Shown here piece by piece: positions 34,241 through 41,973 of a stretch of 64,000 bases of DNA. This DNA is from Candidatus Thiothrix anitrata. GTDB taxonomy: Bacteria > Pseudomonadota > Gammaproteobacteria > Thiotrichales > Thiotrichaceae. A model generated the notes under the pieces. That model saw only the letters and a list, made by a program, of their open reading frames with translations, was not told where the DNA came from and ran no database searches. Made by a program: the position numbers and the translations under genes. Every line of letters starts with the position of its first letter. Position 1 is the first letter of the stretch. The stretch is from assembly GCF_017901155.1 (NCBI RefSeq), contig NZ_CP072800.1, positions 895,283 through 959,282 on the forward strand. Reading direction: 5' to 3'.

Positions 34241-34987
34241 CTAGTTAACCAGTGTATCCATCAGATCAATCATAAATTCGGTGTCTTCTTGCCCCTGCAA
34301 TTCCCAACCTTGTAAGCCCATGCTGTCTAATACACCTTGGGCTTTAGGATTCGCTGTCATGGCAGGCAATAAGTCACGCAAATTCTGATAATGCGGTTGC
34401 ATTCGTGGCCCCGCCAATAAAACATGACGGATGACATAAATTTCGCTACGAATCAACTCACGTAGCTGTTTACTCACCATACCAGAAAGCCCGCTGAAGG
34501 CATCTTGCAGAAAAAAACCAACATCAGCTTTGCCGCGTAGTAATTGTCCAGCGACCAGCGCATAGGTGCTGACAGTTTGAACCTCAACATTGGCAGGAGA
34601 AAGGTCAGCCGGTTCCAACATAATCATGGAAATTAGATTGACATCGGGGTCGTCGGTAGTGGCAATGCGGATGCCTGGTTGTAAATCTTCAACCCGTTGT
34701 ACCAGAGAGCCTGCTGCAACGGCAATGATAGCTTCATCCGATTTGCTTAAGGGGGCGGAAATTGCTACAAATCCCTGTTCACGCACTAACATCGCGGCAT
34801 CGAACGGATTAGCATAAATCAAATCGATTTCTTGATTGAGTATTGCTGTGCGCTGGCTAGCAAAGTCAGGGTAGAGTTCCAAATGGATATGCTCACCCAA
34901 TTGGCGTTGTAGCCAAGTATTAAAGATATACCAACCGGCAATTTTTGCGGGTGGGAAATCTGGGCTAACGGTCATTACATAACGCAT
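34241..34987 (-). CDS. PhnD-like phosphate/phosphonate binding-protein domain without signal peptide
   Basis: The 248-residue sequence has the periplasmic binding-protein type II fold of the PhnD family (VSPDFPPAKIAGWYIFNTWL; LYANPFDAAMLVR-like IYANPFDAAM). It starts directly at the first strand with no signal peptide or lipobox, so it should stay in the cytoplasm. A cytoplasmic ligand sensor within a signalling operon is more likely than a transporter subunit; no permease or ATPase is encoded nearby. It is flanked at 2-6 bases by the LysM-TM and PAS genes. The ligand is unknown. Confidence 0.75.
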   Translation of the reverse strand: MRYVMTVSPDFPPAKIAGWYIFNTWLQRQLGEHIHLELYPDFASQRTAILNQEIDLIYANPFDAAMLVREQGFVAISAPLSKSDEAIIAVAAGSLVQRVEDLQPGIRIATTDDPDVNLISMIMLEPADLSPANVEVQTVSTYALVAGQLLRGKADVGFFLQDAFSGLSGMVSKQLRELIRSEIYVIRHVLLAGPRMQPHYQNLRDLLPAMTANPKAQGVLDSMGLQGWELQGQEDTEFMIDLMDTLVN

Positions 34988-34993
34988 TGCCGT

Positions 34994-35479
34994 TTACTCC
35001 TCAGCCTGTTTCATTTGTGCGTAAAGTGCAATACACTCTTCCACTTTAGCGCGAGAAGGTTTGCGCCGTACTGACGTTAAGCCAACGGGTTGGCCATTAC
35101 GCATATTGAGAATAATGGTGGCATACACCCAGTAATAACGTCCGTCTTTGCGTAAGTTTTTTACGTAACCATGCCATTTGATGCCTTTACCCGCAGTTTC
35201 CCACGCATCCTGAAAAGCCGCCTTCGGCATATCAGGGTGGCGCAGGATGTAGTGTGGCTGACCAATCAGTTCGGCCTCGGTGTAGCCTGACATGTCCACG
35301 AAAGCTTGATTGCAATGAGTAATCGTTCCCTGCAAATCGGTGCGGGAAACAATCAACTTGCCTTCAGGAAATGGTACTTCCTCGTCTTTAACGAGCACGT
35401 ACCGTGAAGAACCATCATAGTATCGCTGTAAGTACCGGACATAAGGCTTCTGCACCTGCTGAATGGTCATGTCTTCCAT
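34994..35479 (-). CDS. Stand-alone Aer-type PAS domain protein
   Basis: 161 residues that consist of a PAS domain like the sensory domain of the aerotaxis receptor Aer: FPEGKLIVSRTDLQGTITHC, NQAFVDMSGYTEAELIGQPH, LRHPDMPKAAFQDAW and YYWVYATIILNMRNGQPVG, ending VRRKPSR. Aer-type PAS domains bind FAD and sense redox state. No HAMP or signalling domain is attached, so it must act through partners, probably other products of this operon. The gap to the roadblock gene upstream is 62 bases. Confidence 0.88.
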   Translation of the reverse strand: MEDMTIQQVQKPYVRYLQRYYDGSSRYVLVKDEEVPFPEGKLIVSRTDLQGTITHCNQAFVDMSGYTEAELIGQPHYILRHPDMPKAAFQDAWETAGKGIKWHGYVKNLRKDGRYYWVYATIILNMRNGQPVGLTSVRRKPSRAKVEECIALYAQMKQAEE

Positions 35480-35541
35480 CGCCGTTTCCTCTCATTCCGT
35501 TATCTGCCTTGTGCCGATACGGAGTCATCTTTATGTGGTGC

Positions 35542-35904
35542 TTAGATGATTTTTCCAATGTTTTCAGCGGCGCGTTTTACATCCAAGAAAATCAGTCCGA
35601 GACGGGCATTGGGTTTAGCCAATACGGTAACTACCGCTTCTTTACCAGCGTGAGTCATTAAGATGTAGCCACGTGCACCTTTGATCAGCACTTGTTCCAA
35701 TGCACCACGTGCCAGTTCTTCAGCGGTACGATCACCGAGTGACAACATCGCGGCACTCATTGCACCTACGCGGTCTTCATCCATACCGCCGGGCAGTAAA
35801 GAAGCCATCATTAGGCCATCTGTGGATAGTACCGCAGAGGCTTCGATGTCCGCAGAGGAACCATTTAAATCACTCAGGATTGAGTTAAGCATTTCAGAGC
35901 GCAT
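35542..35904 (-). CDS. Roadblock/LC7 domain protein (MglB-like)
   Basis: A 120-residue single roadblock/LC7 domain: ASAVLSTDGLMMASLLPGGMDEDR, MSAAMLSLGDRTAEELARG, GYILMTHAGKEAVVTVLA, followed by GLIFLDVKRAAENI. MglB and CvnB proteins of this fold bind small Ras-like GTPases as activators or GAPs. AAGGAG lies 9 bases before the ATG. The GTPase is encoded two genes upstream in the same operon, which strongly suggests they are partners. Confidence 0.88.
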   Translation of the reverse strand: MRSEMLNSILSDLNGSSADIEASAVLSTDGLMMASLLPGGMDEDRVGAMSAAMLSLGDRTAEELARGALEQVLIKGARGYILMTHAGKEAVVTVLAKPNARLGLIFLDVKRAAENIGKII

Positions 35905-35928
35905 GTCGTTTATTCTCCTTTGTGTTCA

Positions 35929-36576
35929 TCAAACAGGTATTTCAGTCTTGCCGTAACGCATTTCCAACGCCCAGACCAAGCGTTTAAAGCCAGGTTGGTT
36001 GAATTGGGGAATGCCGCCAATAATTAAAGTAAAGCGATTTTGCCCAATGTACAGTGGCCAAAAGCCAACTTCGCTGTTGCCGCTTGCATCGACTAATCCC
36101 CATGCCCGCTGGCGATAGCCGAGATTACCTTGCAAGAGTTCCTTGTGGCGTGCATAAACAGCGGTCAGGTTGGCACTGAGTGCCGCCAGCTCCTCTGCGG
36201 CTTCATGGGTATAACCCGCACTACCAAGGTATAGGCCGCGACTTTCTGCAAGGATAGCCTTGCCTTCATCCGACATGGTGCGCAACAGTTGTGGTAGCAG
36301 GCGTTCCAAGGTTTCGTGCGGTGCTCTTTCACTGTGTTCTAAGCCAAGAACCAACCCGGCCTCTTGCAACCAGTGGACGAATTCGAGAGCGCGTTTCTTT
36401 TTGTAGCCACTTAATTCACAGGCAATACCAACGTTGAACAACGGGGTTTCCGCTTCTTGCATTAAGCGGTGCAAAAAATCACGCCCCGGCTCGTCAGCTT
36501 TGTCCTGTACGGCATAATACGTGCCACCCGGCGTAATGCCCAGATACAGATTTTCGGTGAGTATGTACTCGCTCAT
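35929..36576 (-). CDS. Unknown protein: winged-helix-like N-terminus plus degenerate roadblock-like C-terminus
   Basis: 215 residues. The first ~85 look like a helical/winged-helix module (FNVGIACELSGYKKKRALEF, WLQEAGLVLG). The C-terminal half resembles a roadblock fold (AILAESRGLYLGSAGYTHEAA, then WGLVDASGNSEVGFWPLY and RFTLIIGGIPQF), so it may pair with the upstream or downstream roadblock protein. The ATG overlaps the GTPase stop (TAATG, 36574-36578), indicating coupled translation. No named family is recognised. The roadblock reading is my inference and needs a structure prediction. Confidence 0.6.
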   Translation of the reverse strand: MSEYILTENLYLGITPGGTYYAVQDKADEPGRDFLHRLMQEAETPLFNVGIACELSGYKKKRALEFVHWLQEAGLVLGLEHSERAPHETLERLLPQLLRTMSDEGKAILAESRGLYLGSAGYTHEAAEELAALSANLTAVYARHKELLQGNLGYRQRAWGLVDASGNSEVGFWPLYIGQNRFTLIIGGIPQFNQPGFKRLVWALEMRYGKTEIPV

Positions 36577-37118
36577 TAGTTTGTCACTCCAGGATCCAGT
36601 GAAAACAGCAGAGCCTGAATCAACATGGTGACATCCTTGTGGCTGCGAGCATCGACTTCAAAGACGGGTGCTTGCAAAGAAAGTGACTCCAGACACTGCC
36701 GGTAATCAGCCAAACCCGGTTTACGTAACAAATCCATACGGGTTACACCGACTACCATTTGTTGCTTTTCGATAAAATCACGGAATGCGTTTGTGTAAAA
36801 ACGCATGTCTTGAAAAGGGTCTTTGCGAGTGTTATCCAGCATTAACACCAGACCAATTCCCCCTTTAGTAAGAATATCCCACATAAAGTCGAAACGTTCC
36901 TGACCGGGCGTGCCGTACAAATGTACCCGTTCGTTGTCTCCTAGGCGTATCAGGCCGTAGTCCATTGCGACTGTAGTTTGAGGCTTACGGCTCTTGGTCA
37001 TATCCGAAGCGTATTCATCCGTGGTAATCGGCTTTATATCGCTGATGGAGGAAATCGCGGTGGTCTTGCCCGCTCCGACCGGTCCGGTAAAAATAATTTT
37101 GCGATTAATTATGCTCAT
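36576..37118 (-). CDS. Small Ras-like GTPase, COG2229 / MglA-CvnD type
   Basis: 180 residues with P-loop GPVGAGKT (12-19), a Thr-rich switch I, GTPGQERF (69-76) as the G3 motif, and GVTRMD (124-129) where Ras has NKxD. This pattern is that of prokaryotic COG2229 GTPases, including the CvnD proteins of Streptomyces conservons, which act with roadblock partners. The missing Asn/Lys of NKxD suggests altered base recognition. It lies 2 bases after the receiver-like gene and overlaps the next gene, placing it at the centre of the operon. Confidence 0.9.
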   Translation of the reverse strand: MSIINRKIIFTGPVGAGKTTAISSISDIKPITTDEYASDMTKSRKPQTTVAMDYGLIRLGDNERVHLYGTPGQERFDFMWDILTKGGIGLVLMLDNTRKDPFQDMRFYTNAFRDFIEKQQMVVGVTRMDLLRKPGLADYRQCLESLSLQAPVFEVDARSHKDVTMLIQALLFSLDPGVTN

Positions 37119-37120
37119 AA

Positions 37121-38482
37121 CTATTTTGCGCCCCCTCCCAACAGACGCTTCAACAGACGTGAGAATAAGCCTCTGCTTTCCTTAGGCTTTTCCTTTTCTC
37201 GACTCTTGAGTTTTGTCTGATCCAATTCAAACAGGTTAAGTGTGTTCGCTGCCGTATAGAAAGAAAATACGTAACGTTGCGGTATATTCAATGCCTTGGC
37301 GATTTCCAAAGGCGTGCTAGGACGTTGATTCCATAAAGCGGCGATACGCGTCACTTGTGGAAACTGTTCTATGCGTGTCAGATTGGGCCAGTACTTAAGA
37401 GCAATACGTTGCTTGATGTCGACGTGACGGCTAAGCCGCCCTTGTGCGGTCAGTAGGCTGATTACCCATAGGAATGCCTCCATATCCAGTAGGCGCGAAG
37501 AATTATCATGGATTTGTGCTTCATGTGCTAAACGCTCGGTGCTACTGAGAATATGCAGAGCCACTTGTCCGGGTTGTACGGGGTTGTTACACAGCATGGC
37601 AAAGGTGTCGGAGCTGGTGTTTAGTGTGCAGTAAACTTGGTGGGTTTCTGGCATTAGTAATGCGTAATCACCGCCCGGTAATTTAAGTTCAACTTGTTGG
37701 TTGGATTGTCTTGCTAAGCGCACAGCTTCTTGCACGTTGGTCAGCAAGTAGTTTTCCGGGGTAAATAAAATGGCTTCCAGATGCCAGTCGGTCATGTCAT
37801 TTATATCTTCACGGTCACCACACAGTTCACGCCAGCGATGTTCTGCTATTTCGGGAGATATATCGTCAGTGACCGGACGCGCAACCTCCTCCATTGAGAT
37901 GTTGTGCTCAGCGGGATCAAAAACAACTTCCGGCTCTGGCGTTGCGGTTGGCGGTTGTACAACAACAGGTGGCTCATCATCCTCGTCATCATCCAAATTC
38001 AGTACCACAGTGCGCGGTTTATACACTGTGCGTTTCGCAACGCCAAAGGGTTGCGGAAACTGGGTATCCAGTGGCGAAGCGGCAGGGCTGTCAGTATTTT
38101 CCTTGGGAGTATCTGCTTGATGTAATAACGGGGTTGCCGCAGTGGATTGGGTGTTAGTAGCTAACAGTTGCTGTACGCGCTCCGCTGCATCAGTAAGTGC
38201 TCTAGAGGTCAGTGGTTTGGCAATCCAGATAGCATTTGTTAATTCGATAGGATGCACGGAAAGAATAATGCCGGGTTTTCCACTGGGAGCGTGTTGCTCC
38301 CACTCCTCACGTGCGCCAACATGATCGTAGTCAACAATTAATGCTTTGGCATCATCCAAAGTCACCGCTTTGAATAAATTGCGACCAGCAGCTGCGAAGA
38401 AAAACTCTAAAATCGCCCGGTTATGTGGGCTAATGCTCAAAAGGGCGACCTTCAGTGGGTCTGTTTTAGCATGTGTCAGCAT
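37121..38482 (-). CDS. Receiver-like / Pro-rich linker / winged-helix protein of the GTPase module
   Basis: 453 residues in three parts. Residues ~10-110 look like a response-regulator receiver fold (VALLSISPHNRAILEFFF, ALIVDYDH, GIILSVHPIELT, AIWIAKPLTSRALTDAAE); a D-x-D and the Lys of a K-P motif are present, so phosphorylation is possible. Residues ~110-215 are a Pro/Asp-rich disordered linker (LNLDDDEDDEPPVVVQPPTA). The C-terminus (about 230-430) ends in a helical DNA- or protein-binding like segment (STPLEIAKALNIPQRYVFSF) and a basic tail. The layout recalls RomR, which works with MglA/MglB, though sequence similarity is not claimed. Confidence 0.6.
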   Translation of the reverse strand: MLTHAKTDPLKVALLSISPHNRAILEFFFAAAGRNLFKAVTLDDAKALIVDYDHVGAREEWEQHAPSGKPGIILSVHPIELTNAIWIAKPLTSRALTDAAERVQQLLATNTQSTAATPLLHQADTPKENTDSPAASPLDTQFPQPFGVAKRTVYKPRTVVLNLDDDEDDEPPVVVQPPTATPEPEVVFDPAEHNISMEEVARPVTDDISPEIAEHRWRELCGDREDINDMTDWHLEAILFTPENYLLTNVQEAVRLARQSNQQVELKLPGGDYALLMPETHQVYCTLNTSSDTFAMLCNNPVQPGQVALHILSSTERLAHEAQIHDNSSRLLDMEAFLWVISLLTAQGRLSRHVDIKQRIALKYWPNLTRIEQFPQVTRIAALWNQRPSTPLEIAKALNIPQRYVFSFYTAANTLNLFELDQTKLKSREKEKPKESRGLFSRLLKRLLGGGAK

Positions 38483-38506
38483 AGATCCAGCCTGTTTCTC
38501 ATTTTT

Positions 38507-39226
38507 TTACCAACTCTCGGATTCTTGCTGTTTCTCCAACCACATGGGGGAGAGTTCGCGTCCTGCTGCCTGTAGATGTGTGATCATGGCATCCAAGCGT
38601 CCTTTGTCACGGGTGTATTGATAAATGCTCACCAACTCCTGTTCCATTGCTTCGTCTGTATTCCCTGACTGTATTTCGGTTTCGAGTAATTCGCGGGCGG
38701 TATCAATTTGTCCGTACTCAAGGCACGCGACCACTTCTGCCATGACATCAGTATACTGCGCCGTTTCTTGGCCACGTTCAATGCGTAACAGATTTGCTGT
38801 TGCTGCTTCCTGACCAGATGCCAGCAATGATCCCATACGCCACTTCATCGTTGCACCGCTGAAAGTGCTTCCCTGTTCCAGCCATTCATTGAAAAAGACA
38901 CCATCTTCACTGCTCAGTTGATCTTTGGTGAGCTCCAATAAGTGGGCGCGCAACTGCTGACCGGAATTGCCGAGTGCGATAAAAATATCTTGCAGGCTAC
39001 CCGCTAGCCGCTCTTGCAGTGATTCGCCTTGTGCCAGCAGAATACGTTGTGTATGCGCTCGCAGATCTTGAGGGTAACGCCGAATGTGGTGCGATAAAAA
39101 TCCCCACGCACGCTCTGGCGCACTACTTAGATCAATCTTTAGCCGTTTTTCATTGGCTAAGGTGAATGTAAAAGGTAATTCTGGTGGAGTTTGTGTTTCT
39201 CCCCCGCGTAGCAACTTTTCAAGCAT
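38507..39226 (-). CDS. FimV-type helical-repeat protein, first gene of the GTPase module
   Basis: 239 residues, no signal peptide or membrane segment. The C-terminal half is made of short helical pairs like TPR/FimV C-terminal repeats (SGATMKWRMGSLLASGQEAA, LEYGQIDTARELLETEI, LVSIYQYTRDKGRLDAMI). It would be a cytoplasmic adaptor. No family name is certain. It begins the leftward operon, about 180 bases from the divergent TM-coiled-coil gene; both promoters must lie in that AT-rich gap. Confidence 0.65.
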   Translation of the reverse strand: MLEKLLRGGETQTPPELPFTFTLANEKRLKIDLSSAPERAWGFLSHHIRRYPQDLRAHTQRILLAQGESLQERLAGSLQDIFIALGNSGQQLRAHLLELTKDQLSSEDGVFFNEWLEQGSTFSGATMKWRMGSLLASGQEAATANLLRIERGQETAQYTDVMAEVVACLEYGQIDTARELLETEIQSGNTDEAMEQELVSIYQYTRDKGRLDAMITHLQAAGRELSPMWLEKQQESESW

Positions 39227-39364
39227 AGTTCGGAACCGTAAAAAGTACTCGTTCTATATAGCCGAATTTTCTGTGTGTAGCAGAAGTTTTTTTGATCATA
39301 GTCTATAAATAAGTGCGGAAAATATTTTTCAGATGAAAGGTATCGCACCCTAGTTGCCTGATAC

Positions 39365-39373
39365 TGCTAGAAT
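39365..39373 (+). promoter_or_regulatory. Extended -10 promoter for the TM-coiled-coil/bactofilin genes
   Basis: TGCTAGAAT is an extended -10 element (TGn plus TAGAAT) about 33 bases before the ATG at 39406, in the AT-rich divergent intergenic region. The -35 is poor. The leftward operon promoter must lie in the same region but I could not place it with confidence. Confidence 0.4.
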
Positions 39374-39405
39374 ATTACGTTGTAAGAATGCGCAGGGAAT
39401 TGCCG

Positions 39406-39795
39406 ATGTTTTACTTAGTCTCTCAAATTGCACTAATTTTGGTCATTGCGGTATTAGCAGGCTTGGCTGTAGGTTGGTGGGTGCGTGGTTGGTTACCGAC
39501 AGGCGGGAGTTTTGCGGTCAAAACTTTGCCGGATGATCCATTTGATGCGCGTTTTCGTTTGGAACAGTGTCATCGTGATAATTCCGCATTGCGCCGTGAC
39601 CTCAAAGAAGCGGAAGCGCAAGTAGAAAAGCTGAAAGGCCGTTTGGAGAATGCGGAAACCTCTGATGGGGATGTGCAGGAACGTCTGGAAATAGCCGAGG
39701 TTCGGGTGCAGGCACTGTTGGAGGATTTGCAGTTACGCGATGATACTGTCGCAGCATTAGAACAAGAGTTGTTATTGTTGCGTTCCAAGGCATGA
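39406..39795 (+). CDS. Membrane-anchored coiled-coil protein, paralogue of the 31435-32106 product
   Basis: 129 residues: one membrane helix (SQIALILVIAVLAGLAVGWW) and then a coiled coil (NSALRRDLKEAEAQVEKL, further heptads to the end). The N-terminus and the GWW motif resemble the last gene of the operon, so the two are paralogues that flank it. I prefer the ATG at 39406 with AGGGA upstream; ATG at 39388 is in frame. The bactofilin gene follows by 70 bases. Confidence 0.7.
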   Translation: MFYLVSQIALILVIAVLAGLAVGWWVRGWLPTGGSFAVKTLPDDPFDARFRLEQCHRDNSALRRDLKEAEAQVEKLKGRLENAETSDGDVQERLEIAEVRVQALLEDLQLRDDTVAALEQELLLLRSKA

Positions 39796-39865
39796 TGTTT
39801 TGCCGGAGTCCTGCTACTATCGTTGGGACAAACGAATCCTTACTGACTTGCCAACAAGGTATACC

Positions 39866-40219
39866 ATGTCCAGCAAAAACTCTTCTTCCGCTTCCGTGCT
39901 TGAGCATAATGTTGAAATCGTTGGCGATATTTCGTTCAATGGTAACCTTTATTTGCAGGGGCGTGTGAATGGCAATGTGGTAGCCCCGGCGGATTCCACC
40001 GCAACGTTATACGTGCAAGAAGGCAGTGAAATTGTCGGTGAGTTGCGTGCGCCCACGATTGTCGTTGCCGGTAAAATTGCGGGCGATGTGTTTGTTTCTA
40101 AACATATTTCCCTTAAAGCGAGTGCTAATGTTGTCGGTAATATTCACTATGCTGAGCTACAAATTGAGGAGGGGGCAAGCGTGAATGGCACGCTCACTCG
40201 CTTGAGTGTGGCTGACTAA
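39866..40219 (+). CDS. Bactofilin (polymer-forming cytoskeletal protein)
   Basis: 117 residues with the DUF583/bactofilin right-handed beta-helix: NVEIVGDISFNGNLYLQGRV, GNVVAP, GSEIVGELRAPTIVVAGKI, GDVFVSKHISLKASANVVGN, AELQIEEGASVNG. Bactofilins polymerise without nucleotide into cell-pole or membrane scaffolds; in Myxococcus BacP positions a small GTPase (SofG) for pilus localisation. The start at 39866 has AAGG 7 bases upstream; the open frame begins earlier. Its position beside a GTPase/roadblock operon supports a shared role in polarity. Confidence 0.88.
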   Translation: MSSKNSSSASVLEHNVEIVGDISFNGNLYLQGRVNGNVVAPADSTATLYVQEGSEIVGELRAPTIVVAGKIAGDVFVSKHISLKASANVVGNIHYAELQIEEGASVNGTLTRLSVAD

Positions 40220-40428
40220 GTTTTACTCTATATTACGATTACCTAAAAAACTTATACAAAAAACATGTAAGAGTGCTAGCATTAGTAACCGTAGCGGTTG
40301 TACTTGTGGTGCTTCCGCTCGTGTCACACAGTCTGCAACCTTAAGATTGCAGATGGTGGTCTAGGCAGGCTTTTCATTGGTGAAAGTTTGTCTATCTTCT
40401 CTGTTTGAATTTTTGTGGAGATTATAAA

Positions 40429-40626
40429 ATGACTCAATATCGTCTGTTGATCGCTGCTCTGTTGGCTGCTTTCGCTCTGACTGCTTGTGGTGATAAGCCT
40501 GCTGAAGCACCTAAGGCTGATGCTGCTGCACCTGCACAAGCTGCTCCGGCTGCTCCAGCTGCTCCAGCTGCTCCAGCTGCTGATCCTGCACAAGCTGCTC
40601 CGGCTGCTCCAGCTGCGCCAAAGTGA
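40429..40626 (+). CDS. Ala/Pro-rich small lipoprotein, 65 aa
   Basis: Signal peptide and lipobox (LLAAFALTACGD) then a mature chain made of AAP/APAA repeats (PAEAPKADAAAPAQAAPAAP, continuing to the C-terminal Lys). It should be anchored in the outer membrane by lipidation; the AP-rich tail suggests an extended spacer. GGAG lies 9 bases upstream. The 200-base leader 40220-40428 holds no gene but has several short hairpins, and the gene ends at a strong terminator (40656-40686). Function unknown. Confidence 0.8.
   Translation: MTQYRLLIAALLAAFALTACGDKPAEAPKADAAAPAQAAPAAPAAPAAPAADPAQAAPAAPAAPK
40531..40616 (+). repeat. 32-bp perfect direct repeat inside the Ala/Pro-rich lipoprotein gene
   Basis: The segment at 40531-40562 recurs exactly at 40585-40616, 54 bases (18 codons) on, within a GCTGCTCCA-type codon repeat. 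Length change by slippage or unequal recombination would keep frame and vary the tail length. Confidence 0.85.
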
Positions 40627-40655
40627 TCATAAGCCGTTAGGCTAATGAGTACTGG

Positions 40656-40686
40656 ACAGGGCGGTTTTCCGCCCTGTTTTGTTTTG
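40656..40686 (+). terminator. Rho-independent terminator after the lipoprotein gene
   Basis: ACAGGGCGG (40656-40664), TTTT loop, CCGCCCTGT (40669-40677), then TTTGTTTT. A perfect 9-bp stem. Confidence 0.9.
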
Positions 40687-40744
40687 GGGTCGTCTGTGAT
40701 TCTCTGGCATAATCCCGTTATGTTTCTTAAAGCAGACCCTTTCC

Positions 40745-41062
40745 ATGAGTTATTATCAATACCACGTCTTTTTTTGCATTAATCAGCGTCAGCCCGGTGT
40801 GGCTTGTTGCGCTAACCTTGATGCTCAAGCTCTGCGCGATTACGCCAAACAACGTACCAAAGAACTCGGTTTGCACAAAGATGGCAAGTCGCGCATCAAT
40901 ACGGCGGGTTGCCTTAACCGTTGCGCTGAAGGCCCGGTGTTGGTCGTTTATCCAGAGGGCATTTGGTATACCTACGTTGATCGCGAAGATATTGACGAAA
41001 TCATTGAAAGCCATCTGCAAAATGGCAAGCCCGTTACCCGTTTGATGCTTGATCCTGTGTAA
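40745..41062 (+). CDS. Thioredoxin-like [2Fe-2S] ferredoxin
   Basis: 105 residues of the Shethna-type or NuoE-like small ferredoxin family: the first two cluster cysteines are in FFCINQRQPGVACC and the last two in GCLNRCAEGPVLVVYPEG. It starts at the family-typical MSYYQYHVFFC. An electron-transfer role is likely but its partner is not known. ubiA begins 3 bases after its stop, so the two genes may be co-transcribed. Confidence 0.85.
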   Translation: MSYYQYHVFFCINQRQPGVACCANLDAQALRDYAKQRTKELGLHKDGKSRINTAGCLNRCAEGPVLVVYPEGIWYTYVDREDIDEIIESHLQNGKPVTRLMLDPV

Positions 41063-41065
41063 CTC

Positions 41066-41923
41066 ATGATGGATAAATTGCGTCATTACGTCCGCTTAGT
41101 CCGGCTTGATCGCCCTATCGGTATTTATTTGTTGCTGTGGCCGACGCTGTGGGCATTGTGGTTCGCTGCCGAAGGTGTACCAGATTTTACGATTTTGTTG
41201 GTGTTTGTGGCGGGCGTGGTGCTGATGCGCTCGGCGGGCTGTGCGATTAACGATTACGCGGATCGTGATGTGGATCCGCATGTCGCCCGTACTAAAACCC
41301 GCCCGTTAGCTGCTGGTTTTATTACCCCGAAAGAGGCGTTGGGTGTATTTGCGGTACTGGGTTTGCTGGCGTTTTTACTGGCACTATTACTCAATGGTCT
41401 GACTATTGCGCTGTCGTTGGTGGCGGTGTTACTCGCGGCAACTTACCCGTTTATGAAACGCTTTCATCATTTGCCGCAAGTGCATCTGGGTGCGGCGTTT
41501 GCTTGGGCGATTCCGATGGCGTTTACCGCAGTCACGGGGGTAATGCCGCCGTTGGTGGCGTGGTTGTTGTTCGCGGCGACAGTGTTGTGGACGACGGCTT
41601 ACGATACCATGTATGCGATGTGTGACCGTGAAGATGATCTGAAAATCGGGGTGAAATCCACCGCTATTTTATTTGGGCAACACGACCGCGTAATCATTGG
41701 GGTGTTGCAGGTGCTTACCTTGGTGTTGTTGGCAGTGGTAGGGTGGTTAAGTGCACGTGGTAACTGGTATTGGCTGGGCTGGGCGGCGGCGGTGGGTTTT
41801 TCGCTGTACCAGCAGTGGTTGATTCGGTGGCGTGAGCCATTACCCAGTTTGCAGGCATTTTTAAACAATTATTGGCTGGGAATGTGCGTTTTCGTGGGTT
41901 TGGCAGCCGATTATGCTTTATGA
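41066..41923 (+). CDS. ubiA: 4-hydroxybenzoate octaprenyltransferase
   Basis: Integral membrane enzyme that attaches the polyprenyl tail to 4-hydroxybenzoate in ubiquinone synthesis. The two Asp-rich motifs are NDYADRDVD and [11 protein letters not shown], with about eight membrane helices and start [21 protein letters not shown]. 285 residues. The start could be ATG 41066 or the second ATG at 41069. No ubiC is adjacent. Confidence 0.94.
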   Translation: MMDKLRHYVRLVRLDRPIGIYLLLWPTLWALWFAAEGVPDFTILLVFVAGVVLMRSAGCAINDYADRDVDPHVARTKTRPLAAGFITPKEALGVFAVLGLLAFLLALLLNGLTIALSLVAVLLAATYPFMKRFHHLPQVHLGAAFAWAIPMAFTAVTGVMPPLVAWLLFAATVLWTTAYDTMYAMCDREDDLKIGVKSTAILFGQHDRVIIGVLQVLTLVLLAVVGWLSARGNWYWLGWAAAVGFSLYQQWLIRWREPLPSLQAFLNNYWLGMCVFVGLAADYAL

Positions 41924-41973
41924 AGCAGATTCCGTTACAATCGGTCGTTTTATGACACTCTTGAGCTTGCATT

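Noticed and set aside
40531-40616. Repeats in the lipoprotein gene as a possible CRISPR-like array
   Set aside because: Repeats are in-frame codons for Ala and Pro with no unique spacers; no CRISPR array was seen anywhere in the window.
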